DNA of 64,000 nucleotides, taken from positions 4,960,001 to 5,024,000 of the forward strand of contig JAVFKD010000016.1 of assembly GCA_036429605.1 (NCBI GenBank), read 5' to 3'. The position numbers were made by a program, and so were the translations under genes. Position 1 is the stretch's first letter; each line of letters opens with the position of its first letter. Below the pieces are notes generated by a model. It had not been told where the DNA came from and did not search any database. It saw only the letters and a list, made by a program, of their open reading frames with translations. Below are positions 34,992 to 46,402 of this stretch, piece after piece. Source of the DNA: Cladobotryum mycophilum (lineage: Eukaryota; Ascomycota; Sordariomycetes; Hypocreales; Hypocreaceae).

Positions 34992-36853
34992 ACATAATCC
35001 ACAAGCGAGCGGACCACACAAGCAAACAGACCACTTATTCAAACAAAAATAAAACCACCTTCTTATAGCCCTTTTTTTATACCTATATTAAAAACAGACT
35101 AAATAACTATTATAATAATAACAGAATATAACATATGTCTTTTACTTTACTTTATTTCTTTATAAGTTCGTATATTATAGCCTATCTTATTACATTTACT
35201 ATAACATATAGCCTTTATATAAGACCCTTCTTACTGCTTTTCTTACTTTATCTATGTATTTATATCTCCTTAATCTAATTAATCTATCGCTTCTTTAATA
35301 GTAAGAGTGCCTTTAAGTTATATATATATTTCTTTTACTCTATAGCGCTTACTTATAGCCTTATTTATTATATAAAATTCTTAAATGTTTATATATAAAA
35401 GTATTACTTAATATATTATTATTATTATTTCTTTTATCAATTAATGAATTATATTTAATATCATAGTTAAAGAATTATTTTAGTAAGTAATAATATAATC
35501 TTTTATATATTTTAATTATAAATTGGCCTTATATGTGCTTTTTAGTGTTTTTAAGACCTAAGGCTATATAGACTTAGTTAGTGTCTTTATAAGGTATTAA
35601 TATTTATAATTCTATATAAAGCTTTAAAAAAACACTCTATAGATTAAATAGTAATAAACTAGATTCTAAGAAGCCTCCTTTAATAGTCTTTTTATTAATT
35701 ATAGTAAAAAACACTATACAAAAGGTATGAAAGAAATTAAGCTTACTAATATATGTGATATATATATATATTAGTTTTTTAATTTACGAATTATATACTT
35801 ATTTTAGGAATCTAAAATAATTCATATTTAATAACCAAATAAATATAAGGAATAAAAGAATATATAAACTATAATAATCTTACATTTTTCATAATAAAAC
35901 TTAAATACTATTAAATAATAACTTTTATAGCTATTAAAGATAAGTATATAATAAATCTTTTTTATATAAAAAACTATATAATAATTAAAATACTTAATCT
36001 AATCTAAGCTAATCTTATTAATAGTCTAGTTATTCTTAGTTATTTTAATATACTCATTTACTAAAAGATTATACTTTTAATACTAATTCTTAAGATAGTA
36101 TTATATAATAAAAATAATAAATAATAATATTATTTAATCTATTATATTAATATCTTAGATTATAATTATTTACTTCCGGCTTTTAAACTAAAATAATTTT
36201 ACTTTTATAAAGTCTTTTAAACTTATAACCACTATATCTAAAAAGATAATACCTATTATAAAACTAATCTTATTAAAGTTATAAAGATTATTATTAAAGA
36301 TTTTATATTTAGCCTTTATGTTTTATATAAGTATAAACTAATTATTAATAAACTTTAGATTTTTATATTTCACTCTTTAATAATTATATTTATATACCTA
36401 GTATATATAAAACTTTAATTAATATTTAATAAAATTTAATATTTAATTTTTATTCATTTATAATATATTATATATATATAATAAGTAATTAACTATTTCT
36501 TTAATATTAAATAATTTAAAAAAAATCTTATAAACAAATTAATTATATATTTAATTATAGCTTCTTTTTAATTTTATAAGATTTATTAAATTAATAATTA
36601 TATTATATTATAAAACTATATTAATATAATACTAAAGAATTATTATATAATTAATATTATAGATCGTAGCTATAGTTCTAAGACTTAAATTCAGGTTTTG
36701 TTTAAGAGCTTGAAGAGTATGTAATACTTTATTTTTATTTTAAGGTTTTATTATAAGAGAGTATAGAGGAATTTAATATATAGATATAAAGGTAAATATT
36801 GTTATAGAGGGTGGTCCGCTTGCTTATGTGGTCTGTTTGCTTGTGGATTATGT
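34992..36853 (-). mobile_element. pogo-like transposon D (family 1, GGTCCGC TIR variant), full length
   Basis: An 1862-bp copy between TA duplications (34,990-34,991; 36,854-36,855). TIRs read ACATAATCCACAAGCGAGCG with two tandem AAGC(G/A)A units, and the inverse at the right. The minus-strand transposase matches the other copies but is full of stops. Joining the flanks restores element E (ATAATTCTT-TATACTTTAAC) as in uninterrupted copies. Confidence 0.85.
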
Positions 36854-37691
36854 TATACTTTAACTATAAGATAATCTTATATATATTCTTTAGTATTTTA
36901 AAGATCTAAGATTATATAAGTTAAAGTAATATTTCTAAAAATATTAATATTTATAACTTTATGTTAGGTATTAAAAGAATGTTTTATAAATTAATTAATA
37001 ATAAACTAATTCCTGTAAAATCTTTTTTAATATTTTTCTTATTAATTATAATAATAATACTACATAAAATGCATAAAGGAACTTAAGCTTATTAATATAT
37101 GTAATATATATATATATTAACTTTCTAATTTATTAATTATATATTTACTTTCATAGCCTAAGATAACTAATATCTAATAGTTAAAGGAAATACAAGGAAT
37201 AAAAAAATATATAAACTATAATAATCTTATACTTTTTATAATAAAGTTTAAATGTTATTAAATAATAGCTTTTATAATTATTAAGAATAAGTATTTAATA
37301 GATTTCTTTATATAAGAAACTATATAATAATTAAAATATTTAATTTAATTTAAGTTGATTTTATCAAGAGTCTAGTTATTTTTTATTATTATAATATATT
37401 AATTTATTAAATGATTATGCTTTTAATATTAATTTTTAATATTATATTATATAATAAAAATAATAAATAACACTATTACTTAACCTATTTTATTAATACC
37501 TTAGATTATAATTATTTATTTTTAATTGCTAGGATAGAATAATTTAATCCTTATATAGCTTTTCAAAGTTTTAATTATTATATCTAAAAAGATAATACCT
37601 ATTATAAAGTTAATCTTATTAAAGTTATAAAAATTATTATTAAAGATTTTATATTTAGCTATAATATTTTATATAAGCTTAAATTAAGTAT

Positions 37692-38171
37692 TGTTAAAAT
37701 GAACTAGTTAATACCCTATTGATTAGGTCTTAATAATAAGAAACAATAAGACTATTGTTTCTATTGTTTTCTAGGCTATTCTAGCCTATTCCAGTAGGTT
37801 CTAACAATAGACAATAATCCTAGTGTTTCTATTGTTCTATAGGCTATTCTAGCCTATTCTTTTACTTTCTATGCCCCACTTATATTTCCTATATATAGTA
37901 GATAGATTCCTGTCTTTTAGTTAGTTATTAGATTGAATACAACATCTCATCTCAACCTATCTTTTCCTCTTATAGCCTTAGTAACTAACTAATCCCACAA
38001 GCCTAACCTTATTGGGAATTAGCTCGTTAAGATACTTATTCTTCCCTGAGCTTCTAGAAGGACTGACCGAGCCTTCTAGATCAAGCTATAATAGCTTATA
38101 TAAGCTATTACTAAGCCTTTTACTTATTGCTATAAGGAATTTTATGCCTGAGAGGCTACTTCCTTTTAACA
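37692..38171 (+). mobile_element. 480-bp solo LTR
   Basis: Starts TGTTAAAATGAAC and ends CCTTTTAACA, with 5-bp duplication AGTAT at 37,687-37,691 and 38,172-38,176. Contains a TATATATAG box near 37,894, and near-duplicate blocks (TAGGCTATTCTAGCCTATTC at about 37,770 and 37,840). No internal domain adjoins it. The length and the lack of internal CpG depletion suggest a Copia-type or gypsy-type LTR of low copy number; which one cannot be told. Confidence 0.85.
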
Positions 38172-38253
38172 AGTATTAATAAATATTAGGTTTTTATATT
38201 TAAATCTTTCATAATTATATTTATAAGTTTAGTATATATAAAGCTTTAATTAG

Positions 38254-38690
38254 CCAACGACATACAACACAATACCTGCTGCTACGCTGTAGCAGATACC
38301 AAGGGCCTAGGAAGGCCCTGCAGAAGGCCTTAGGGCCAGGAGCCCAGCTAACGTTACGGAAGCTCTTCACAACAAAACTAGGAAAGGAAGCCCTAGCAGG
38401 CTTCCTTACTAGCACAAAGATCTGTACGCGAGGCTGGTTTTTAGAAGAGTAGATATAGGCTGATTAGTTAGCTAGTCAGCCTAGAGGCTAAGGGATATAT
38501 ATAACGCTTAGAACTAGGAGAAAGAAAACTATTAACTGGAAAATACAATACCTTATACTGTTAGCTTAAAAGCTAGCCAGTTAGCTATTATTCTAGAACG
38601 TTACTGTACAGTAAGCTTTTAGATAGATAGATAGCCGCTTTATACGCCTTTGGCCTTTATAAGCGTAATGAATAAAAAAAGAAACAGAAA
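38254..38690 (+). mobile_element. 5'-truncated LINE copy (3' end only) with target duplication
   Basis: 437 bp homologous to the last part of the LINE at 57,246-63,028 (about 62,600-63,025), including the ORF2 C-terminus up to the shared stop GAAGAGTAG, the 3' UTR and an A-rich tail. It is flanked by a 13-14 bp duplication (AAGCTTTAATTAG at 38,241-38,253 and 38,691-38,703), the hallmark of target-primed reverse transcription. Many CpGs are kept, so it is less RIP-altered than its host. Confidence 0.88.
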
Positions 38691-39020
38691 AAGCTTTAAT
38701 TAGTGTTTAATAAAGTTTAATATTGAGTTTTTATTAACTAGTAATGTATTATATATATATAATAAATAATTAATTATTCTTTTAATATTATATAATTTAA
38801 AAAGATTTATATCAATAGATTATTTATATATTTAAGTATGGTTTTTTTTAATTTTATAAGATTTATTAAATTAATTTTTAGATTATATTATAAAGGGTAT
38901 TTAGTATAATACAAACTTAAAGTTATATAATTAATACTATAGATTTTCTTATAACTCTAAAGCTTAAATTTAACTCTTGTTTAAAAGCTTTAAAAGCTAT
39001 AATAATTCTATTTTTATATA

Positions 39021-39203
39021 ATATAATCCACAAGCTAGTGTGCTAGACAAGCAAATATATTACTTAAGTATCTTTTACTAGGGTTATATATTAAAAAATA
39101 TTTAAAACACTTAAATTATATTTATACTATTTATTACCGGTGGTATTAAGAAAGTATATAGTGGCACACTAGTTTGTCTGGCATACTCGCTTGTGGAATA
39201 TAT
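39021..39203. mobile_element. 183-bp MITE inside element E
   Basis: Flanked by TA. Ends ATATAATCCACAAGC / GCTTGTGGAATATAT with the doubled terminal motif. The core shares AAGTATCTTTTACTAG with the MITE at 31,521-31,702. The joined flanks (TTTTATATAAAGGTAATA) match uninterrupted family 1 copies. Confidence 0.82.
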
Positions 39204-39317
39204 TAAAGGTAATATTATTTAAGACTATTAAGGAGCTTAATATATTATAATAGACGTAAATATAGTAGTAAAGGATAGTATATTTGCTTATATAGTACAC
39301 CCGCCTATAGATTATAT

Positions 39318-40127
39318 AAGATTATAATAATCTTATAGTTTTTATAATAGAGTTTAAATATTATTAAATAATAGCTGTTATAACTATTAAAAATAAACAT
39401 TTAATAAACTTCTTTTATATAAAAAACCATATAATAATTAAAATATTCAATTTAATCTAAGCTAATCTTATTAAGAATTTAGCTATTTCTTATTATTATA
39501 ATATACTAATCTATTAAAAGATTATACTTTTAATATTAACTTTTAAAATAATATTATATAATAAGAATATTAAATAATAGTGTTACTTAATTTAGTGTAT
39601 TAATATTTTAAATTATAGTTAACGTAATCCACAAGCGAGCGGACCACCTTTAAAACCTATATAAAACGCTATTTCTAACCCCCTTGTAAAAGCCACTAGT
39701 TTTTAATAAAACTTAAGAAAGTCTTATTTATAGTATATACTATAATATAATAAGAAAATGATATTTTTCTTATATTTTATATAATTTTATTTAAGAGCTT
39801 ATATTAAAAGCTCATTCTAAAGTATTTCATAACTATAAATCTATAATAACCTCTTAAATAAAATTATATAAAATATAAAGAAAATATCGTCTTATTACTA
39901 TATTATAGTATATACTATAAATAAAACCTTATTAAGTCTTATTAAAAACTAGTGGTTTTTGCCAGGGGGTTAAAATAGTGTTTTATATAGGTTTTAAAGG
40001 TGGTCCGCTCGCTTATGTGGTCCGCTCGCTTGTGGTTTACATTACCTATTTTTAATTACTAGATTAAAATAATTTAATCTTTATATAGCCTTTTAAAGTC
40101 ATAATTATTGTACCTAAAAGAATAATA
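39318..40127 (-). mobile_element. pogo-like transposon fragment F (family 1 middle part)
   Basis: Matches the middle of full-length family 1 copies (equivalent to about 50,955-51,330), broken by the 421-bp foldback at 39,622-40,042 and cut at its right by a TA junction at 40,126-40,127. No terminal repeat remains. Confidence 0.65.
39622..40042. mobile_element. 421-bp foldback MITE with asymmetric ends
   Basis: Two long arms, about 170 bases each, are inverted copies of each other (left from 39,622, right to 40,042), flanked by TA. The left end has one AAGCGAGCGGACCAC unit; the right end has two in tandem. The centre has a short unpaired loop. The repeat units match the terminal variant of element D (GGTCCGC type), so D-like transposase is the likely mobiliser. 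Non-coding. Confidence 0.85.
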
Positions 40128-40318
40128 ACATAATCTATAAGCGAGTGTACTATATAAGCAAGTATGCCGCTCTTTACTATTATATTTACCTCTATTATAA
40201 TATATTACATTCTTTAATAATCCTAAATAGTACTACTTGTATATAAAAGTAAAATTATTATAGCTTTTAAAACTAAAGAAAACCTAGATTTAAGTCTTAA
40301 AGCTATAAAAAAGATCTA
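40128..40318 (+). mobile_element. inverted end fragment of a family 1 pogo-like transposon
   Basis: Same arrangement as 34,412-34,630: reverse complement of the family 1 right end, starting TA-ACATAATCTATAAGCGAG, here cut at 40,319 by the left end of element G. Confidence 0.68.
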
Positions 40319-40320
40319 TA

Positions 40321-42102
40321 ATATATTCCATAAGCGAATGTGCCATCCCTTATTATCTTGTATAGAAAAAAAGCAAAGTTAGTTTTTAATACTTTTTAAT
40401 TTATATTAAATATCTAATTTGTATAATAGTATTAAAAGAAAATCATTATATTCTTTATTTAATTATATTTCATTATAGATTTATATATTATAGCTAGTCT
40501 TACTATATTTATTATAATATAAAGCCTTTGTATAAGCAGATCCTCTTTACTGCTTTTCTTATTTAATTTACTAATTTATATCCTTTTAATCTAATTGATC
40601 GACTCTTTCTTAAATAGTAAGTATACCTTTAAGTTATATATAAGTTTTGTTTGCTTTATAATACTTATTTAATATTTTATTTATTATATAAAGCTTAAAG
40701 ACCTTTTTGTATAAAAATACTATTTAATATATAATTACTATTATACTTTTTATAAATTAATTAATTATAATTAAGATTATAATTAAAAGACTATTCTAAT
40801 AAGTAAAAATATAATCTTTTATATAGTTTAACTATAAAATAGCCTTATATATATTGTTTAGTATTTTAAAAACCTAAGATTATATAGGTTAAAGCAGTGT
40901 TTCTAGAAGTATTAATATTAATAACTTTATATTAAACATTAAAAAAACACTCTATAAATTAAATAATAATAAACTAGTTCCTTTAAAAACTTTCTTAAAA
41001 TACTTTTTATTAAATATAATAAAAGATACTATATAAAAAACATAAAGAAACTTAAATTTATTAATATATATAATATATATATACATTAATATTTTAATTT
41101 ATTAATTATATATTTACTTTAATAGCCTAAAGTAATTAATATTTAATAGCTAAAGGAAATACAAGGAATAAAAAGGTATATAAACTATAATAATTTTATG
41201 CTTTTTATAACAAAGCTTAAATACTATTCAGTAATAGCTCTTATAAATATTAAAAATAAATATTTAATAAGTCCTTTCTATATCAAAACCTATATAATAA
41301 TTAAAAAACTTTATTTAATCTAAGCTAATTTTATTAATAATTTAATTATTTCTTATTATTATAATATATTAATTTACTAAAAGATTATACTTTTAATACT
41401 AATTGTTAATATAATATTATATAATAAAAATAATAAATAATAGTATTACTTAACCTATTCTATTAATACCTTAGATTATAATTACCTATTCCCGATTATT
41501 AAATTAAAATAATTTAATTTTTATATAGTCTTTTAAAATTATAATTACTATACTTAAGAAAAAAATACCTATTATAAAACCAGTCTTATTAAAATTATAA
41601 AGATTATTCTTAAGGACCTTATATTTAATCTTAATATTCTATATAAATTTAAACTAAACGCTAATAAGCTTTAGATCTTTATATTTAATTCTTTAATAAT
41701 TATATTTCTAAGCCTAGTGTATATAGAGCTTTAATTAGTATTTAATAAGGTTTAATACCTAGTCTTTACTAATTAATAATATATTATATATACATAGTAA
41801 ATAATTAACTATGTCTTTAATATTATATAGTCTAAAAGAAAATAACTCTATAAACAAATTAATTATATACTTAAGTATAACCTTTTCTTCTAATTCTATA
41901 GGGTTTATTAAATTGGCTCTTATATTACATTATAAAGGCTATCTAGTGTAATACTAACTTAAAATCATAGAATTAATACCATAGACTTTTTCTATAACTT
42001 TAAAACTTAAATCTAAGTCTTTTTTAAAAGCTTTAAAAGCTATAATAACTTTACTTTTATATAAAAGTAATATTATTTAAAATCATTAAAGAATTTAATA
42101 TA
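40321..42102 (-). mobile_element. pogo-like transposon G (family 1), right end lost
   Basis: The left TIR ATATATTCCATAAGCGAATG starts after TA at 40,319-40,320. The body follows the full-length copy at 50,071 for about 1.78 kb. Element H begins at 42,103, before G's right TIR, and sequence resuming beyond H does not complete G. Minus-strand transposase destroyed by stops. Confidence 0.72.
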
Positions 42103-43242
42103 ATATACTTTATCAGCGAGTGGCGTATATTAGTAAGTAACGTATCTTTTACCTATAACCTGTATAAACTACTTAATTATACTATAAAATATTAAATAAT
42201 AACTAAAATACTATCAGAATCTAATAAGTTAAATATTTCTATAGCCTTTTTATAAATTTATATATTATACTTAGGTTTATTATAATTACTATAGTATAAA
42301 GTATTTATCCGGCCTAATCCTTATTAATTATTACTTTAATAATCTTTTCTTTTTATCTATTCATCTAGATCCTTCTAATCTATTAGATCTAATATATCTT
42401 AAACAGTAAGAGAGCCTCTAAGCTATATATGAGTTTTTCTAGCTCTTTAGTACTTACTTAATGTCTTATTTACTATATAAAGTAATAAGACTTTTTTATA
42501 TAAAAAAACTATTTCATATATTATAGCTATTATTCTTTTTATAAATTGATTTATAGTAATTAATATTAATATAAAAGAGTTATTTTTATAACTATAGATA
42601 TAAGATTTTATATTCTTTAATTATAAGCTAGCCTTATATATAATCTATAATATCTTTAAGACCTAAGATTATCTAATCTTAGGTAGGGTTATTAAATATT
42701 ATGTATTAAAAAAGCTTTTTATAAGCTAAATAATATAAAACTAATTTTTATAAAACCTTTTTATATATTTTTATCTATTACTAAAAAAAGGGATACTATA
42801 TAAAAAACATAAAGAAATTCAAGCTTATTAATATATATAATATATATAAAGTTTTTAAACTAATAATAATTAATTAGCTATTCTTTTAATACTATATAAT
42901 TTAGGTAAAAATAATTATATTAAAAGCTTAATTATATATTAAATAATAATCTTTTTTTAACTTAATTAGATTTATTAAATTAGGTTAAAAATTATATCTA
43001 ATTATACAATTATTGTAATAATAACGGATTATACTAGCTAGTATATTATAGATCTTGGCTATGGCTCGATTACTAAGGGATTTACTATTTTCAAGAGCCT
43101 AAAGGACTATAATTATCCTGGTTTTATTTAGAAAGGATTCTATAGTTAATTGTAAAGGAATTTAATAAGATGGTAAGTTATATGCGCTATGGGCGGAAAG
43201 TGCGCCACTCGCTGATATACGCCACTCGCTGATAAAGTACGT
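42103..43242. mobile_element. pogo-like element H (family 3), internally deleted
   Basis: A 1140-bp element between TA dinucleotides. Its TIR starts ATATACTTTATCAGCGAGTG and its inverse ends GATAAAGTACGT, again with a tandem pair of CAGCGAGTGGCG-like units. The ends resemble family 1 in body sequence but the middle 0.7 kb (the catalytic region) is absent around 42,845. The left subterminal block GTATCTTTTACC is shared with the 182-bp MITEs. Confidence 0.75.
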
Positions 43243-43289
43243 TATAATAAATCAAATCTAAAGAAACCTATAGCCAGGCCCCTAACCGC

Positions 43290-43748
43290 CGGTACATTTA
43301 TTCTTTTATATAGCTTATCCTAACCAAGGGTAATAATAACCAATACCTTGGTTAATATTAGGTAAACAAGTTCTTTAAACGCAACGAGAAGATTAAGATA
43401 AAGGTCTCTAAGGATATTAAAGCTACCCAAACAATCTATATAACCGAGGGGATTATATAAAGCTTCTTAAATTATCTAGACAATAAGATTAAGCCTGAGT
43501 CTATTAGTATAAACTGAATCTATAACCTTAACGAGACCAGGCTTATAAAAAGGGAAACCAGGTTAGGAAAAATAGTAGAAATAAGCCTAATAACAGCAGT
43601 AACCGTTATAGAAAGTAACTCTTATAAATAGGTTATTATTATAGAGTATGTTAATGCTACCGGAGACTAGGTTAAGCCCTATGTAATCTAGACAGGTAAA
43701 ACGGTCTAATAGTAGTGTTTTCTTAATAAAGTTCCTGACTAGGTAGAG
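43290..43748 (+). pseudogene. fragment of another pogo-type transposase (DDE_1 catalytic core)
   Basis: A plus-strand reading of about 130 codons (from about 43,365) with few stops contains IYNLNETR, corresponding to the first catalytic region (YNMDETGF in the family), then VTVIES, IIEYVNATGD and WTGKTVQ, which follow the order of Fot1-type transposases. It differs from family 1 and 2 transposases nearby. It ends abruptly at the hAT-like MITE at 43,747. The DNA is moderately RIP-altered (TAA/TAG at Gln/Trp sites). Confidence 0.65.
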
Positions 43749-44797
43749 TGCCCCACCACAACACCGTGACCATCCCAAGACCGTACGGGTTTTACACTAA
43801 AACACTTACTTTTTAAATAATCGTAAAACTACCGAACTATGTCTAATTAAGCTATAATTTAAGATTTATATATTCATTATATTAATAAGATTATATATAA
43901 AAAATAAGCTTTTAAAAATATTATTATATATTGTATATAGAATATTAAATATTAGGTATTATTTAAATAGTTAAAGATTAAAGATTAAAAATATTAAATA
44001 AATATATAAAGTTTAGGTTTTGGATTAATTAGATTATATATAGTTCTATTATATATAAGAAGAAAATAAAATATTTTCTAAGGTTTTATTGAAATTTATA
44101 TATTATTTTAAACATTTATTATTGAAAATTAAATTAGAATTAATAAATAAATATATTAAAATTTAAAATTTAAGATTATATATAAATAATAAATATAAAT
44201 AATCAATATAACTTAATTTTCTATTAATATAATTTTTAAATATTCTTTTAAAAATAAGTTATAATTTTAGTATTAAAAAAAGCTTATTTTAATTTTAATA
44301 TAGATAATTATATATAAATATATTTATATTTATTTATAATAATAAAATATCAATTCTTCGTTATATAAAACTTAAATATTTTATTATTAAAATATTATTT
44401 AATACTTTTTATTTAATAAAATACTTAAACTTTTAAAATATTTATAATTAATTATATAGTATATTTATAAGTTTAAGGTTTTTAAATATATATTTAATAA
44501 AACCTAATTATATTATATTCCTTTATTATAATAATATTCTATAACGTTTAATATTATTTAATATTAATTATTTATATTTTAAATTTTAAAGTATTTAATA
44601 CTTAATAAACTAAGAATATAAGTAATTTTAGAATACTTTTCAAATATTTCTAAAGAATATAGACTTTAAACTATTTCTAAAACTAAATTAGGCTAAATTA
44701 GGCTTAGCTTGGTGGTCTTATAGTTATTTAAAAAGTAAGTGTTTTGGTGTAAAACCTGTAAAGTCTTGGGATGGTCACGGTGTTATGGTGGGGCACT
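43747..44797. mobile_element. 1051-bp hAT-like MITE with about 100-bp TIRs
   Basis: The arms at 43,747-43,850 and 44,695-44,797 are inverted copies starting AGTGCCCCACCA. Outside them stands a perfect 8-bp direct repeat CTAGGTAG (43,739-43,746 and 44,798-44,805), the size typical of hAT insertions. Because the ends also read TAGAGTG/CACTCTA, the border could be shifted by two or three bases. The interior is over 80% A+T and non-coding. Confidence 0.78.
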
Positions 44798-44805
44798 CTA
44801 GGTAG

Positions 44806-45211
44806 TATTATTAAAGGCTAAGGTTCAAATGCTATAGAAAGTAAATAAAATGCTTAGTAAACGATAGAGGGCTAAAAAAACATCACTATAACAAGGAGAG
44901 AGTCTAACTCTAGTAGAAGAATAAGCTTTATAGGACTAGAGGGATATTGAACAGTAGGTATAGAAAGAAATGTAGTAAAGTAATAGTCAGAAGGTTTATA
45001 GTATAGTAAAGGAATAGTATTATAGTATATATAAGAATATTAGTTATAATATATATACTTATTAGAAAGCTATAGAGATGTTTAGTAAAAAGAATAATAA
45101 TAAGTATTAATTAATTTAAAGTATTGTTATTATTTTATTACTGTGTTTATGCTAAGAGAAGAAGGAAAGTGGCTAACTTATTATGCTAGTTAACTTATTA
45201 TACACTTATGT
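44806..45211 (+). mobile_element. right-end fragment of a family 2 pogo-like transposon
   Basis: Equivalent to 53,440-53,854 of the full copy M. Ends with GGAAAGTGGCTAACTTATTATGC ... TATGT and TA at 45,212-45,213. The rest of the copy is missing; the hAT-like MITE and the transposase fragment stand in its place. Confidence 0.72.
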
Positions 45212-45213
45212 TA

Positions 45214-45477
45214 TTTTAAGTTTTAGTTTTTTTTTAAATTAAATATTATAAATACTAGATTCTTTATAATTAAAGCCTTAATTCGTTTAAAAGCCTAATA
45301 TATTTTTAATAATATTTTACTTAGACTAGCTATATACTATTTTAATATTAATAAAATCTATATAAACTTTATTTAATATAATAATATATTTAAAAAAGCC
45401 TTTTATTAAATATAAAATTTATATTCTTTTAATTTAACTAAAGCTTTTATTTTTTAAAGTTTAATAAGTACTCAATA
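45214..45477. other. AT-rich spacer between two family 2 ends
   Basis: No gene, terminal repeat or recognisable domain. Confidence 0.4.
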
Positions 45478-46402
45478 TAACCTCAGTACATAGTGAGTTA
45501 GCTAGTATAATGAGTTAGCCACTTTCCTTCCTTTTTTAGCATAAATATAATAATAAAATAATAATAATACTTTAAATCAATTAATACTTATTACTATTTT
45601 CTTTATTAAATATTTCTATAGTTTTTTAATAAATATATATATTATAACTAGTCTTCCTATATATACTATAATATTATTCTTTTATTATAATATATATCTT
45701 CTAACTATTACCTTATTATATCTTTTTTTATATTTACTATTTAATATACTTTTAGTCTTATAAAACTTATTCTTTTATTAGAGTTAGACTTTCTTTTTAT
45801 TATAGTTATATTTCTTTAGTTTTTTATTATTTACTAAGTATTTTATTTGCTTTTTATAATATTTTAATTTTAATCTTTAATAATACTACCTAGTGTATTA
45901 TTCTTTATATTCTTTTTATAAACTAGTTTAAAATAACTAAAATCAATGCTAATAAGCTTCTTTAATGATCTTTTATTTGTCTTTTAATAAAATTATTTTA
46001 TAAAGTTATTTTAGTTAAGTTATTAAATGTTTTTAGAACTTAAAGGTCTGGTAGTTTAATAGTAATATTAGTTAATAATAGTATTTATATTATTAAATCT
46101 AATCGGGAAAGTATATCCTTTAGGTTATAAGGAATAAAATCTGTTTTTATAAAACCTACCTTAATGTTATTCTTTATTATTATACTTTAAAATGCTATAT
46201 AAAACACTAATAGAAAGTTATCTTTTGTAATATAGGTTATATATACTTGTATAAGACACTTAATCTATTGTTTATAAGCCTATTTAAATAGCCTAGAGTA
46301 ATCTATACTTAGTAATTAAAGTATATAAGATAAATATACTAGCATATAGAGTATAATAATTTTATTATTTTTATAAAATAGCTTAAAGTCCATTAAGTAA
46401 TA

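Larger units (their letters stand above)
34633..39317 (-). mobile_element. pogo-like transposon E (family 1) carrying four later insertions
   Basis: Left TIR at 34,633 (ATATAATCCATAAG) and right TIR ending near 39,317 (CCTATAGATTATAT). The body is interrupted by element D (34,992-36,853), a solo LTR (37,692-38,171), a LINE 3' end (38,254-38,690) and a 183-bp MITE (39,021-39,203). Removing these leaves about 1.7 kb in the order of the full-length family 1 copies, transposase on the minus strand and RIP-destroyed. Confidence 0.72.

Noticed and set aside
38221..38415. 64-codon minus-strand frame
   Set aside because: Antisense to the ORF2 C-terminus in the truncated LINE copy.
43587..43778. 63-codon minus-strand frame
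   Set aside because: Antisense to the pogo transposase fragment and crossing into the MITE.
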